DNA of 64,000 nt from assembly GCF_020733635.1 (NCBI RefSeq), contig NZ_JAJFZL010000001.1, positions 2,976,001 through 3,040,000 on the forward strand, in the 5' to 3' direction. The notes beneath the pieces are model-generated. The model did no database searches and was not told where the DNA came from. It worked only from the letters and a program-made list of their open reading frames with translations. The translations under genes and the position numbers were made by a program. This document shows, piece after piece, positions 25,555-36,156 of the stretch; positions within the stretch are counted from its first letter, which is position 1, and each line of letters opens with the position of its first letter. The DNA comes from Nocardia spumae (GTDB lineage Bacteria > Actinomycetota > Actinomycetes > Mycobacteriales > Mycobacteriaceae).

Positions 25555-26736
25555 ATGAGCACCAACGAAGTCGTTGTGATCGGTGGCGGGTACGCCGGTG
25601 TGATGGCGGCCAACCGCCTCCTGCAGCGTGACGATGTGCGGGTGACCGTGATCAACCCCCGCGAGGTTTTCGTGCCGCGGCTGCGGTTGCACCAGCTGGT
25701 GGGCGCGACCCACGACGCGGCCGTCGAATACCGGGAGATCCTGGCCGAGCAGGTCCGGCTGGTGGTCGACAGCGTGACGCGGATCGACGCGGACGCCCGC
25801 ACGGTGCACCTGAGCGGCGGAGACAGCATTGGATACGACTACCTGGTCTACGCGGTGGGAAGCGGGATCCCCGCGCCGCGGGTGCCGGGCGCGGCCGAAT
25901 TCGCCTATCCGGTAGCGACTGTGGAGGCTGCGCAACGACTGCGGTCGGTCCTGTTCGACACCCCGGTCTCGGTCCCGGTGACGGTGATCGGGGGCGGACC
26001 GACCGGCATCGAGACCGCCGCCGAGCTGGCCGAGCAGGGACGCGCGATCACCGTGGCCTGCGGTAGCGTTCTCGCTCCCTACCTGCACCCCAAGGCCCGG
26101 CGCACCGCCCGCAAGTACCTCGCGAAGCTCGGGGTGACCGTCGTCGAAGGGTCCGACGTCACCGCCATCGAGCGCCACGCTGTACAGCTCGGCGACGGCC
26201 GGACCCTGACGAGTGAGGTCACGATCTGGGCCGCCGGCTTCGGCGTCCCCGACCTGGCCGGTCGCAGCGGGCTGAGCGTCGACGCGACCGGGCGTCTGCT
26301 CACCGACGAGACGCTGACCAGTATCGACGACGAACGCATCGTCGCGGCGGGTGATTCGTCGGCCCCCTCGGACCTGCCGTTCCGGATGAGTGCGTACACG
26401 GCGTACTGCCTGGGAGCACACGCGGCCGACACCGTGCTGCACCGGATCGCCGGTGAACAGCCCGCACCGATCGACCTCGCCTTTCCCGCCATGTGCCTCA
26501 GCTTCGGCCGCGACGCCGGGATCTACCAGCTCGGTCACAAGGACGAGACCGCCATGCGGCTGTACTTCGGTGGGTTCGCCGGTAAGAAGCTCAAGGAATT
26601 CGCGTGCGAAGCGGGGATCAAGCACCTGGCTACCGAGGCCCGCAAACCCGGTTCGCACCACTGGTTCTCCGACGGTGAACACCGGCCCGCACTGCTGCGG
26701 GCCCGGCGCTCCGCCAGCGCCGCACCGGTCGCGTAG
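25555..26736 (+). CDS. FAD/NAD(P)H-dependent oxidoreductase, NDH-2-like
   Basis: The product is 393 aa from ATG 25555 with a GGAG site. There are two Rossmann motifs: VVVIGGGYAGVMAANRLL at the N-terminus for FAD and VTVIGGGPTGIETAAELAEQG in the middle for NAD(P)H. A third conserved block, DERIVAAGDSSAPSDLPFRMSA, contacts FAD. This is the pyridine nucleotide-disulfide oxidoreductase/type II NADH dehydrogenase group without redox cysteines. There is no clear membrane anchor, so it is probably a soluble or peripheral quinone or electron-carrier reductase. It stands alone after the LysR gene. Confidence 0.85.
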   Translation: MSTNEVVVIGGGYAGVMAANRLLQRDDVRVTVINPREVFVPRLRLHQLVGATHDAAVEYREILAEQVRLVVDSVTRIDADARTVHLSGGDSIGYDYLVYAVGSGIPAPRVPGAAEFAYPVATVEAAQRLRSVLFDTPVSVPVTVIGGGPTGIETAAELAEQGRAITVACGSVLAPYLHPKARRTARKYLAKLGVTVVEGSDVTAIERHAVQLGDGRTLTSEVTIWAAGFGVPDLAGRSGLSVDATGRLLTDETLTSIDDERIVAAGDSSAPSDLPFRMSAYTAYCLGAHAADTVLHRIAGEQPAPIDLAFPAMCLSFGRDAGIYQLGHKDETAMRLYFGGFAGKKLKEFACEAGIKHLATEARKPGSHHWFSDGEHRPALLRARRSASAAPVA

Positions 26737-26958
26737 CACCGAGAGCCGGCCGCGCCCGGCGATGGCGGCGCGACCACCGATCCCTCACTGCGGCAGCCGA
26801 ATACGAAGGAACGGTGATCCCCACGATGCCGACGACGCGATGCGGCGCCGCCCCTCTTCGAGATAGCAGGCGCGCGCCCGTCTCGCTTCTCGGCAGGCCG
26901 GGCGTATCGGCTCGACCGACGTCGCGTTCAGTCGGTTCGCCGCGGTGGTGCGCCGGGC

Positions 26959-28074
26959 TCATTCGCACAGGGCGTGGTTGAGCAGGCTGCGGATATCCAC
27001 GGCCGCGGGTGTGCCGGTATAGGAGATCGCGGCCGCGCGCCCGGTGTCGGTGGCGCCCGCGATGGCGGAGAATCCGTACACGCCGCCGACATTGCCGACG
27101 AACTGTGCGCCGCACTGTAATCGGGTGTAGCCGACTCCGAGACCGTAGAACATGCCGTCGCCGTTGCCCATATCGGCGCCGTCGAGCATCTGGCTCCACT
27201 CGGCCTGCGGGACTATCTGTCCGGCCGCCAAGGCGATGAAGAATCGGTTGAGGTCCGCGCCGGTGCTGACCATCGCACCCGAAGCCCACGGCAGCGACGG
27301 TTCCATGCGGGTCTCGTCGGTGACGATGCCCTCGACCGTGCCGTAGCCGGTGGGATGCGGGTCGCGCAGAACGTGTTCGCCGGTGGCGGGCAGATAGGTG
27401 TTCGACAGATGCAACGGTGTGAAAATGCGATCGCGCAGCTCGTCGCCGTAGCGATGCCCGGTAACCGCCTCGATCACCATGCCGGCGACGATGTAATTGG
27501 TGTTGGAGTACTCGAATCGGTTGCCGGGGGCGAACTTCAGGGGATACCGCAGGGCGAGCTCGATCTCTTGCGCGGGCGTGAAGGTCCGGCCGTCTCGCGC
27601 CGCCTGGTACTCGTTCGTCTCCGGAGAGTCGGGCGGTTCGGGCAGACCGCTGCGATGCCCCAGGATCCGGCGCACCGTGATGTCGCGCGCATCGCTGAGC
27701 AGACCGGGCAGATAGGTGTCCACCGAGACGTCGAGAGCGATTCTGTGTTCGGCCACCAGTTGCAGCACGACCGCGGCGGTGAAGGTCTTGGTGATACTGC
27801 CGACACGCACGTATTCGGGACGATCGGTGGGTATCGCGGTCTTCGCCGCGATGTCGGCGAGGCCGGAAGTCGCCACGGTCGTGGATCCGCCCGTGGTGAG
27901 AGTGGCAATGGCTCCGACAGCGCCGGTGCGGACCACTGTGTCGAGGTCACCGCGCACTCTGTCCGAGGCGTCGGCTCCAGCCGCCGGACTCGGGACAGTT
28001 GCGGGCGGGCGGGGCGCGCACGCGGCCGGCAGCATCGCCACTGCGCAGATCGTGACGAGGACGAGGGGACGCAC
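26959..28074 (-). CDS. Exported beta-lactamase-fold serine hydrolase (class C/DD-peptidase-like)
   Basis: About 371 aa from GTG 28074, which gives a compact signal sequence (RPLVLVTICAVAMLPAACAP) with a possible but imperfect lipobox; ATG 28110 is an alternative start. The catalytic S-x-x-K is in VGSITKTFTAAVVLQ and the YxN motif is Y-S-N in FEYSNTNYIV. The context YLPGLLSDARDITVRRILGHRSGL is typical of beta-lactamase/D-Ala-D-Ala carboxypeptidase relatives, which cleave esters or peptidoglycan peptides. Many are esterases, so resistance should not be assumed. The gene stands alone and is divergent from the DUF1684 gene. Confidence 0.86.
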   Translation of the reverse strand: MRPLVLVTICAVAMLPAACAPRPPATVPSPAAGADASDRVRGDLDTVVRTGAVGAIATLTTGGSTTVATSGLADIAAKTAIPTDRPEYVRVGSITKTFTAAVVLQLVAEHRIALDVSVDTYLPGLLSDARDITVRRILGHRSGLPEPPDSPETNEYQAARDGRTFTPAQEIELALRYPLKFAPGNRFEYSNTNYIVAGMVIEAVTGHRYGDELRDRIFTPLHLSNTYLPATGEHVLRDPHPTGYGTVEGIVTDETRMEPSLPWASGAMVSTGADLNRFFIALAAGQIVPQAEWSQMLDGADMGNGDGMFYGLGVGYTRLQCGAQFVGNVGGVYGFSAIAGATDTGRAAAISYTGTPAAVDIRSLLNHALCE

Positions 28075-28306
28075 GGTGCGACCGTAGAAGGCCCCGGCCC
28101 GCAACCACATCGGGCTCGGGTGCTACCCACCGCTCGCACTCCGGTTCTACCCGGGCCGAACCCGATGCGTCGGACTCAGCCGGTGGCGGTCGGATGAGAG
28201 GGCCCGCAGTCTCGTGGAGGCTTACGCGAACGCGACTGCGCACGAGTTGCGTTCCTACTGAGCGCAATCCTGTTCGCCGGCCGAGGTATCGGATTACATC
28301 GATGAC

Positions 28307-29131
28307 ATGGCAGCACAGGCGACGTCGGCCACCGAAGCGGACACGTTCACCACCGAGTGGCAGGCATGGCATCGGCGGCAGGAGGCGCAGCTGTCCGACC
28401 GGCACGGGTTCCTGGCCATCACGGGTCTGCACTGGCTCACCGAGACCCCGCAGCGTTTCGGCGATGCGCCCGGCGCGTGGTCGACCGGGACCGACGGTGT
28501 GGTGGTCGTGCTGGACGAGGGTGAAGAGCTGAGCATCGACGGAGATCCGGTGCGCGGCCGCTACGCGTTCGGTGTCATCCCCGAACGGGGTGGTGTGAAC
28601 GCGGTGTGGGGAGATGCGGTGATCGAGGTCGCCAAGCGGGGCGGCAACGATATCGTGCGTCCTCGGCATCCGGACAATCCGCTGCGCACCGCTTTTCACG
28701 GCACTCCGGCATTCGCGCCGGATCGCAAGTGGGTGGTGACCGGTCGCTATGTCGCCTTCGACGAGCCGCGCCCGACGACGGTCGGCGCGGCGGTGGAAGG
28801 GCTCGAGCACGTCTACGACGCTCCGGGAGAGGTCGAATTCGAGGTCGACGGTCAGCCGTTGCGCCTGACCGCGTTCCCCGGCAAGAACGCCGGTGATCTG
28901 TCGGTGTTGTTCACCGACGCGACCTCGGGTGTCAGCACCTACGCGGCGAATCGGGTGCTGCAGGTACCGGCGCCGGCCGCCGACGCGACGGTGGTGCTCG
29001 ACTTCAATCGAGCGGTGAATCTGCCGTGCGCATACACCGATCTGGCGACCTGCCCGCTGCCACCGGCGCAGAATCGGTTGCCGATCGCCGTCGAGGCGGG
29101 GGAGAAGATTCCCTACGAGCGCCGGGGATGA
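28307..29131 (+). CDS. DUF1684 domain protein
   Basis: The product is 274 aa with a clear DUF1684 pattern: WHRRQEAQLSDRHGFLAITGLHWL near the N-terminus, and the conserved end FNRAVNLPCAYTDLATCPL followed by PPAQNRLPIAVEAGEK. The family is widespread and has no established function. It contains conserved Asn, Cys and His residues that suggest ligand binding. The stop codon overlaps the ATG of the flavin monooxygenase gene, so the two are a coupled pair, and DUF1684 may assist or accompany that oxidation. Confidence 0.85.
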   Translation: MAAQATSATEADTFTTEWQAWHRRQEAQLSDRHGFLAITGLHWLTETPQRFGDAPGAWSTGTDGVVVVLDEGEELSIDGDPVRGRYAFGVIPERGGVNAVWGDAVIEVAKRGGNDIVRPRHPDNPLRTAFHGTPAFAPDRKWVVTGRYVAFDEPRPTTVGAAVEGLEHVYDAPGEVEFEVDGQPLRLTAFPGKNAGDLSVLFTDATSGVSTYAANRVLQVPAPAADATVVLDFNRAVNLPCAYTDLATCPLPPAQNRLPIAVEAGEKIPYERRG

Positions 29132-30150
29132 GCTCTCCGCGGATCAGCGCTCTGGCGTTTCTGACTCCGGGCAACTACCTCGACGACGATCCGTACACCG
29201 GCCTCGAGGACACGCTGCGGCTGTTCGAGTACGGCGAGCGCCTCGGGTTCGACGGCGCGTGGGTCCGGCAGCGGCATCTCGAGCACGGTGTCGGTTCGGC
29301 GGCGGTCTTCCTGGCCGCCGCCGCCCAGCGCACGAGCCGAGTGGAGTTGGGCGCGGCGGTCATTCCGATCGGCTACGAGAGCCCGTTCCGGCTGGCCGAG
29401 GACTTGTCGCTGGCCGATGTCCTGTCCAGGGGGCGCCTGCAGCCGGGATTCAGTGCGGGAAGGCCACCGCATGCCGACCTGATCGGCGATCTGGTCTTCG
29501 ACGGTGACTGGCACAGTTTCGATCTGTCCTACGGCCGGGTCTCCCGGCTGATCGAGAACCTGCGCGGTCACTATCTCGGTGATGCCGACACCGTGATTCA
29601 TTCGCCGGGCAATACTCAGCGCCCGCGCCTACAGCCGTACAGTCCGGGCCTGGCCGACCGCGTCTGGTACGGCGGCGGGAGCACCCGGTCGGTGCGCTGG
29701 GCCGCGGACAACGGGCTGAATCTGCTCAGCGGAAACATCGTATTCGGTTATCGCAGTGACGATTTCGCGACCGCGCAGCTGGGACTGATCAGCGATTACC
29801 GCGAGCGGATCGATCCGGTCCGACCGGCACGCGTCGCGGTCGGCCGGGTGATCGTTCCATTCGACAGCGCCGATCGCGCGACCCGCGAGCGATACCGCGC
29901 CTACGCCGCGAGCCGCTACGAACGCACCCTCGGCCCGCAGGGCGAGCGGCGGGTGCTGTTCGCCTCGGATGTCGTCGGGACCGCCGAGCAGATTCTCGAA
30001 CAGCTGCGCGCCGATCCGGTGCTGGCGCAGACCGGCGAACTACGCCCGGAACTGCCGTATGAGTTCCATCGTGCGGACTACGAGCAGATCCTGCACGACA
30101 CGGTGGAGCTGATCGCCCCCGAACTGGGGTGGACGCCCGCGCTCACCTAG
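29128..30150 (+). CDS. LLM-class flavin-dependent oxidoreductase
   Basis: The product is 340 aa from ATG 29128, overlapping the DUF1684 stop by four bases. It has the bacterial luciferase-like TIM barrel: ISALAFLTPGNYLDDDP, RLGFDGAWVRQRHLEHG, VELGAAVIPIGYESPFRLAEDLSLADVLSRGRL and a typical DVVGTAEQILEQL near the end. Family members use reduced FMN (or F420) to oxidise small substrates with O2. No reductase partner is adjacent. A TetR/MFS pair follows, but spacing (about 190 bases) suggests a separate unit. Confidence 0.85.
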   Translation: MSSPRISALAFLTPGNYLDDDPYTGLEDTLRLFEYGERLGFDGAWVRQRHLEHGVGSAAVFLAAAAQRTSRVELGAAVIPIGYESPFRLAEDLSLADVLSRGRLQPGFSAGRPPHADLIGDLVFDGDWHSFDLSYGRVSRLIENLRGHYLGDADTVIHSPGNTQRPRLQPYSPGLADRVWYGGGSTRSVRWAADNGLNLLSGNIVFGYRSDDFATAQLGLISDYRERIDPVRPARVAVGRVIVPFDSADRATRERYRAYAASRYERTLGPQGERRVLFASDVVGTAEQILEQLRADPVLAQTGELRPELPYEFHRADYEQILHDTVELIAPELGWTPALT

Positions 30151-30312
30151 GTCGGTTTCGTTGTCAGGCAACGATGTTCACGGTCGGCCGGGGCTCGGCC
30201 GCGAGCCGCTGGGATCGTGCGGCCAGGATGATCGTCGCCGCGGGGATGAGCAGATCGTCGACCGGCACTCCGCCCGTATTGCCGGGGTGGACAGGCGTCA
30301 CATTTTGTTAGT

Positions 30313-30330
30313 AGTTAGTGACTGGTAACT
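30313..30330 (+). promoter_or_regulatory. TetR-type operator overlapping the TetR promoter
   Basis: AGTTAGTGACTGGTAACT is an 18-base imperfect palindrome with perfect outer arms AGTTA/TAACT. An extra GTTAGT half-site precedes it (30307). It lies 9 bases before ATG 30339, which fits autorepression of the TetR-MFS operon. Confidence 0.55.
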
Positions 30331-30338
30331 TATGCCGC

Positions 30339-30911
30339 ATGGCGGAGCGGATGAGCGGAACCGAGCGACGCGCCCAAGTGCTGGCCATCGCGGCGAAGGA
30401 GTTCGCCGAACACGGATTGCACGGGGCGTCGACGGAGGCGATCGCGAGGAGCGCAGGGATCACGCAGGCGTATGTCTTCCGGATGTTCGGGACGAAGAAG
30501 GCCCTGTTCCTGGAACTCGTGCGAGCGGCCTTCGAACGTGTCAGCGACGGGATGCGAGTCGCGGGGGAGGGGAAGACCGGCCTGGATTCGCTCTCGGCGA
30601 TGGGCGCGCAGTACTTCGACCTGCTGGCCGACCGGACCGGGTTGTTGTTGCAGCTTCAGGGCCTCGCCGCATGCGGTGATCCGGAGGTTCGGGATGCGGT
30701 GCGGTCGTGTTTCGCGCGGCTGTGGGGAACCGCCGAGGACGGCACCGCACTCGATCCGGTGACGGTGAAGACGTTCCTGGCCTTCGGGATGTTGCTGAAC
30801 GCCGGCGCCGCGATGGACGTCGAACAGGTCGACGCCGCATGGGCCGAGGGCGTGCGCACCCGGATCCGGTCCGGTCTGTTCGCGCACATCACCACCGAGA
30901 CGAACCGATGA
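30339..30911 (+). CDS. TetR-family repressor of the adjacent MFS pump
   Basis: The product is 190 aa from ATG 30339. An upstream GTG at 30318 lies inside the operator and is less likely. The N-terminal helix-turn-helix is VLAIAAKEFAEHGLHGASTE then AIARSAGITQAYVFRMFGTK. The C-terminal part would bind the ligand. It overlaps the MFS gene (ATGA), the standard layout of drug-responsive efflux operons: the repressor leaves the operator when the pump's substrate is present. The ligand is unknown. Confidence 0.9.
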   Translation: MAERMSGTERRAQVLAIAAKEFAEHGLHGASTEAIARSAGITQAYVFRMFGTKKALFLELVRAAFERVSDGMRVAGEGKTGLDSLSAMGAQYFDLLADRTGLLLQLQGLAACGDPEVRDAVRSCFARLWGTAEDGTALDPVTVKTFLAFGMLLNAGAAMDVEQVDAAWAEGVRTRIRSGLFAHITTETNR

Positions 30912-32317
30912 GCACCCGCGTAGACGTCTCCGCCCAGCGGGACGGACGGCTCGGCCCCGCTCTGGTATGCACGGCGTTGGCGGGCGCGGTGATCGGCAGT
31001 GTCGGAGCGCCGCTCATCACGCCGGTCGCCACGGGAATGCGCGTGTCGCTGGACGCCGCGCAGTGGACCTTGACGGTGACGCTGTTCAGCGGGGCGATCG
31101 CGGGCCCGGTGCTGGGCAGGCTGGGCAGTGGACCGTATCGACGTGTCACCATCCTGGCAACCCTCGCCCTGGTCATGGTGGGCGGACTGCTGACGGTGCT
31201 CCCACTTCCGTTCGCGGCGTTGCTGATCGGACGCGGATTACAGGGGCTCGCGGTCGCGGTCGGCGCGCTGTTGATGAGTGTGGCTCGTACCCATCTCCCG
31301 CCCGAGCGCTCGGCATCGACGATCGCCGCGCTGTCGGTCGCGTCGACCGTCGGCATCGGGGTCGGCTATCCCGCGATCAGCTTGCTCGACCAAGTCGTGG
31401 GCCTGCGCGCCGCCTACGGCCTGGGACTCGTGCTGTCCGCCGTCGCACTCGTCATCGCCTGGCGGACACTGCCGGCGGAGGCGCCAGGGGAACTGCCCCG
31501 GATCGATGTCACCGGCGCGCTGCTGCTCGCGCTCGGCACTCTCGGCCTGCTCCTGGTCATCGCCGAACCCGCGCTGTGGGCGAGCGGGTGGCCGGCCGCC
31601 GGACTCCTGGCCGGCTCCGCCGCGATCCTGGCCGGGTGGGCGTTCATCGAATTGCGCACCACGGCACCACTGGTGGACCTGCGCTTGCTGAGCCGGGGAC
31701 CCGCGCTCCGGGCGAACTCGGCGATACTCGTGGCGGGGGCGGGTTTGTACCTGCTGTTCAGCCTGTTCACCCGCTACGTGCAGACTCCTACCACCGCCGA
31801 TTACGGATTCGCACTGCCCGGTGTCGCCGCGGGTGCGGCACTGATCCCGTTCTCACTGCTCGGATTCGTTGCGGGAAAGGCGGTTCCGCGACTCGTCGCG
31901 CGCCTCACCGAACGCTGGACCTACGCGTTCTCGAGCGCCGTCGCCGTCGCCGGCGCGCTGCTGTTCGCGGTGGGCAACCGGTCGCTGCCGGCCGTGCTCG
32001 TCGCGATCGCCCTGCTCGGCTTCGCCGTCGGAGGTGTGTTCGCGGTGATGCCCAAGCTCGTCCTCGTCGGCGTGCCTCGAGCGGAAACGGCGAGTGTGCT
32101 CTCGATCAACCAGATCGCCCGCAGCATCGGAATGAGCATCGGCAGCGCGCTCGCCGGGCTCCTGCTGTCCGCCACCACCCCGGACGACGCGCTGCTCCCC
32201 ACCCGGAACGGCTACGTCACCGCAGCGCTGTGGGCGCTCCCCGCGCTCGCCGTCAGCGCACTCATCATCGCCACCGATCGATCCCGGCGGACCGAATCGA
32301 GCGTTTCACAGTCCTGA
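30908..32317 (+). CDS. MFS drug-efflux transporter
   Basis: The product is 469 aa, ATG 30908 overlapping the TetR stop. It is strongly hydrophobic throughout with MFS signatures: TLTVTLFSGAIAGPVLGRLG, LIGRGLQGLAVAVGALLMSVA and ASVLSINQIARSIGMSIGSAL. Helix count is about 12-14. The loop between TM2 and TM3 lacks the usual acidic-arginine motif (GRLGSGPYRR). It is coupled to the TetR regulator, so efflux of a toxic small molecule is likely. It is followed after 289 bases by rox, so this stretch holds two self-defence functions. Confidence 0.87.
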   Translation: MSTRVDVSAQRDGRLGPALVCTALAGAVIGSVGAPLITPVATGMRVSLDAAQWTLTVTLFSGAIAGPVLGRLGSGPYRRVTILATLALVMVGGLLTVLPLPFAALLIGRGLQGLAVAVGALLMSVARTHLPPERSASTIAALSVASTVGIGVGYPAISLLDQVVGLRAAYGLGLVLSAVALVIAWRTLPAEAPGELPRIDVTGALLLALGTLGLLLVIAEPALWASGWPAAGLLAGSAAILAGWAFIELRTTAPLVDLRLLSRGPALRANSAILVAGAGLYLLFSLFTRYVQTPTTADYGFALPGVAAGAALIPFSLLGFVAGKAVPRLVARLTERWTYAFSSAVAVAGALLFAVGNRSLPAVLVAIALLGFAVGGVFAVMPKLVLVGVPRAETASVLSINQIARSIGMSIGSALAGLLLSATTPDDALLPTRNGYVTAALWALPALAVSALIIATDRSRRTESSVSQS

Positions 32318-32429
32318 CTCGACACTCCTACCGGCCTGTGCGTTCTGGAGCCGAGCGGTTCCTGCCATTGCCGCCACATCACGCGCGATCGGATACGGCG
32401 GTGACCGATGGCGCGAACCGCCATGGTGA

Positions 32430-34034
<1,605 letters not shown>

Positions 34035-34168
34035 TTGCGGGAAGCGGCCGCGCACACGCCGGCGGTGGCTCCTCCGGAAGAACCTGCTCCGGAAAAACCC
34101 CTTTGCGCGGCACACGCACCCTCGGTATCGTTATGCGGACCGTGACAGCACGCGAGGAGGTGAGACCC

Positions 34169-34228
34169 ATGAACGTTGTATCGAAGTGGGAGCTCCCTCT
34201 CGACGTCACGGTTGGGCGAACGATCTAG
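34169..34228 (+). CDS. 19-residue ORF with perfect Shine-Dalgarno
   Basis: AGGAGGTGAG (34155-34164) is an unbroken match to the 16S anti-SD and stands at ideal spacing before ATG 34169. The encoded peptide is MNVVSKWELPLDVTVGRTI. It ends 51 bases before the GNAT gene. It could be a translated leader peptide, a tiny functional peptide, or a peptide substrate for the downstream acetyltransferase. The LPLDVTV part faintly recalls the FxLD leader of some lanthipeptides, but no lanthipeptide enzyme is nearby. No family was recognised. Confidence 0.45.
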   Translation: MNVVSKWELPLDVTVGRTI

Positions 34229-34279
34229 CTGTCGCCGGGAGCGCCTGTCGTTCAAGGCTGCTCCGAAAGGGCGATAAGC

Positions 34280-35077
34280 ATGAATTCTGTGGATTTCACG
34301 TCCGATTCCAACGAACACCCCACTGTCATCACACGCGTCTCGCAGACGCAGTGGCAGGCAGTGCATCGCGGCGTGCCGATCGGGTCGGGCGATATCTCGC
34401 CACGGCCCGACGGCCGGCTCTTCGTCAGTATCGACTCGTGGCGGCCCGATACCTTCGGCCCGCTCACCGCCGCGATGCTGGCCGGCTTGCCGAGGCCGCT
34501 GTACACGGTGGTCGACGAGGCCGATCGAGACCTCGTAACCCGCTGGGAGAGCGCCGGTTTCATCACGCGGCGGCGCGAACGGGAATGCCTCGTGCCGACC
34601 GACCCACAGGTCACCGGGCTCGATACGGCCGCCCCGCCGTCGGATACGACGATCTTGGCCGCCGGTTGTGCGGCGGAAGCTCCACTGCGCCAAGTGGATC
34701 GAGCGATTCGGGACGAGGTGGAGGCGACGGTCGGCTGGCAGGAGATGCCGGCCGAGATCATGCCGCGCAGAGGCGGTGACACCGTGGTGGATCCGTCGAA
34801 ATATGCGGTGGCGGCACAATCGGATCGATATGTGGGACTGATCCGCGTCGTGCAGGTGACTCGGCTGCCGCGGATCGGGCTGATCGCCGTGCGGGCCGAT
34901 CAGCGCCGCCGGGGCATCGCGCGGGCGCTGCTGGCGCATGCGCTGGGCGCCCTGCACGAGCGCGGGATTCCCAGGGCGGCGGTCGAAGTGAACGAATCGA
35001 ACGCCGCGGCCGTCGCGCTGTTCGAGGGCATCGGAGCCCAGTGTGTGAACAACAACCTGGAACTGGTGCTGCGATGA
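34280..35077 (+). CDS. GNAT-family acetyltransferase
   Basis: The product is 265 aa from ATG 34280. The C-terminal half is a GNAT domain: acetyl-CoA-binding [19 protein letters not shown] followed by [19 protein letters not shown]. The N-terminal half is a degraded or divergent second GNAT-like unit ([21 protein letters not shown]), so it may be a tandem-GNAT protein. The substrate is unknown. The stop overlaps the ATG of an IF-1 gene, an uncommon pairing that makes a ribosome- or initiation-related target conceivable. Confidence 0.85.
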   Translation: MNSVDFTSDSNEHPTVITRVSQTQWQAVHRGVPIGSGDISPRPDGRLFVSIDSWRPDTFGPLTAAMLAGLPRPLYTVVDEADRDLVTRWESAGFITRRRERECLVPTDPQVTGLDTAAPPSDTTILAAGCAAEAPLRQVDRAIRDEVEATVGWQEMPAEIMPRRGGDTVVDPSKYAVAAQSDRYVGLIRVVQVTRLPRIGLIAVRADQRRRGIARALLAHALGALHERGIPRAAVEVNESNAAAVALFEGIGAQCVNNNLELVLR

Positions 35078-35298
35078 GTAGGAACGGGAAGGGAATCGAG
35101 ATCGAGGGCACCGTGACCGAGTGCCTGCGCAACGCCACCTTCACGGTGGAACTGCAGAACGGGCATCAGGTGCTTGCCCATATCAGTGGGAAGATCCGGA
35201 AGAACTACATCAAGATCCAGCTGCAGGACCGTGTGCTCGTCGAGGTGAGTCCCTACGACCTCACTCGCGGCCGGATCCTGTTCCGGTATCGCAACTAG
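35074..35298 (+). CDS. infA: Translation initiation factor IF-1, probable second copy
   Basis: The product is 74 aa from ATG 35074 (ATGA overlap with the GNAT gene). It is a complete S1-like OB-fold IF-1: [38 protein letters not shown] and [17 protein letters not shown]-1 binds the ribosomal A site and helps IF-2/IF-3. The housekeeping infA of actinobacteria normally precedes rpmJ-rpsM-rpsK, and none of these genes is here, so this is probably a paralogue used under special conditions. A strong terminator follows. Confidence 0.9.
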   Translation: MSRNGKGIEIEGTVTECLRNATFTVELQNGHQVLAHISGKIRKNYIKIQLQDRVLVEVSPYDLTRGRILFRYRN

Positions 35299-35332
35299 TG
35301 CCGGTCGGTGTGGCCGGACGGTAGGCCGCGAC

Positions 35333-35367
35333 CCCGCGACGACCGGATGTCTTCCGGCCGTCGCGGG
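35333..35367. terminator. Convergent hairpin terminator between infA and mug
   Basis: CCCGCGACGACCGGA (35333-35347) pairs with TCCGGCCGTCGCGGG (35353-35367), one mismatch, with a 5-base loop. It serves the GNAT-infA transcript and probably the convergent mug transcript. Confidence 0.7.
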
Positions 35368-35410
35368 CGCGCTGCCGCGAACTTCTCGCGCGATCCGCGA
35401 GAGACCGGCC

Positions 35411-35974
35411 TCACCCGGATTCGGCCGCCTGCCGCAGCTTTCGGAACTCGGTCGCCAGGGCGTCCAGTGTGTAGTGGGCATTGAGGCCGCTCGGATTGGG
35501 CAGCACCCAGATGGCGGTGCCGCCGAGCGTCTCGGCTCGGCGGCCGACGGTGGTCTTCGGCCGGCCGAATGCCGTGCGATAGGCGCCCAGGCCGAGAACG
35601 GCCAGGATGCGGGGGCGATTGCGACGTACTCTCTCGGTGAGCGCTCGGCCGCCGTCACGCAGTTCCTGCGGCGTCAGCTCGTCGGCCTTCGCCGTCGTGC
35701 GCGCCGCGACGTTGGTGATGCCCAATCCGAGCGCGAGCAGTTCCTCCTGCTCATCGGGGCGGAACAGGCGCGGGGTGAATCCGGACCGGAACAGTGCCGG
35801 CCAGAAACGGTTTCCGGGGCGGGCGAAGTGGTGACCGGTCGCTCCCGACCACAGTCCCGGATTGATTCCGCAGAACAGTACCCGCAGATCCGGTGCCAGC
35901 AGATCCGGAATGGTCCGGCCCGCCGCGGCGGCCAGATCTGCGGGGGTGGGGCGGCTCGCGGCGGAATGTGCCAT
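35411..35974 (-). CDS. mug: G/U mismatch-specific uracil-DNA glycosylase (Mug)
   Basis: The product is 187 aa from ATG 35974; a TTG at 35992 is also in frame. LRVLFCGINPGLWSGATGHHF contains the family GINPG motif I, in which Asn replaces the catalytic Asp of family 1, followed by ARPGNRFWPALFRSGF. The second motif is in VLPNPSGLNAHYTLDAL (NPSGLN). Mug-type enzymes excise uracil or ethenocytosine mispaired with G, which matters in a high-GC genome prone to cytosine deamination. The gene is monocistronic. Confidence 0.92.
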   Translation of the reverse strand: MAHSAASRPTPADLAAAAGRTIPDLLAPDLRVLFCGINPGLWSGATGHHFARPGNRFWPALFRSGFTPRLFRPDEQEELLALGLGITNVAARTTAKADELTPQELRDGGRALTERVRRNRPRILAVLGLGAYRTAFGRPKTTVGRRAETLGGTAIWVLPNPSGLNAHYTLDALATEFRKLRQAAESG

Positions 35975-36156
35975 CCGTCCAGTGTGCCCCAACGCCCGAT
36001 TCCGCGTCCGCGCCGGTTACTGCCGCCGTGACCTGCGAGGGCGGGTGATGCTCGCGGGTCGCTGGTGTGCTGTGGCGGAAGTCGTTGGGGCTGTAGCTAT
36101 GTGTCCCCGTCGCCGATCCTCAGCGCGGGCAGGGTGGTGTTCGTTACCCTGAATTG

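Noticed and set aside
30159..30173. CGTTG-N5-CAACG hairpin after the luciferase-like gene as terminator
   Set aside because: Five-base stem without further pairing; too weak to call.
34169..34228. FxLD-type lanthipeptide leader
   Set aside because: Only a faint LPLDVTV likeness, no Cys or Ser/Thr-rich core, and no lanthipeptide synthetase nearby. Kept only as a small ORF.
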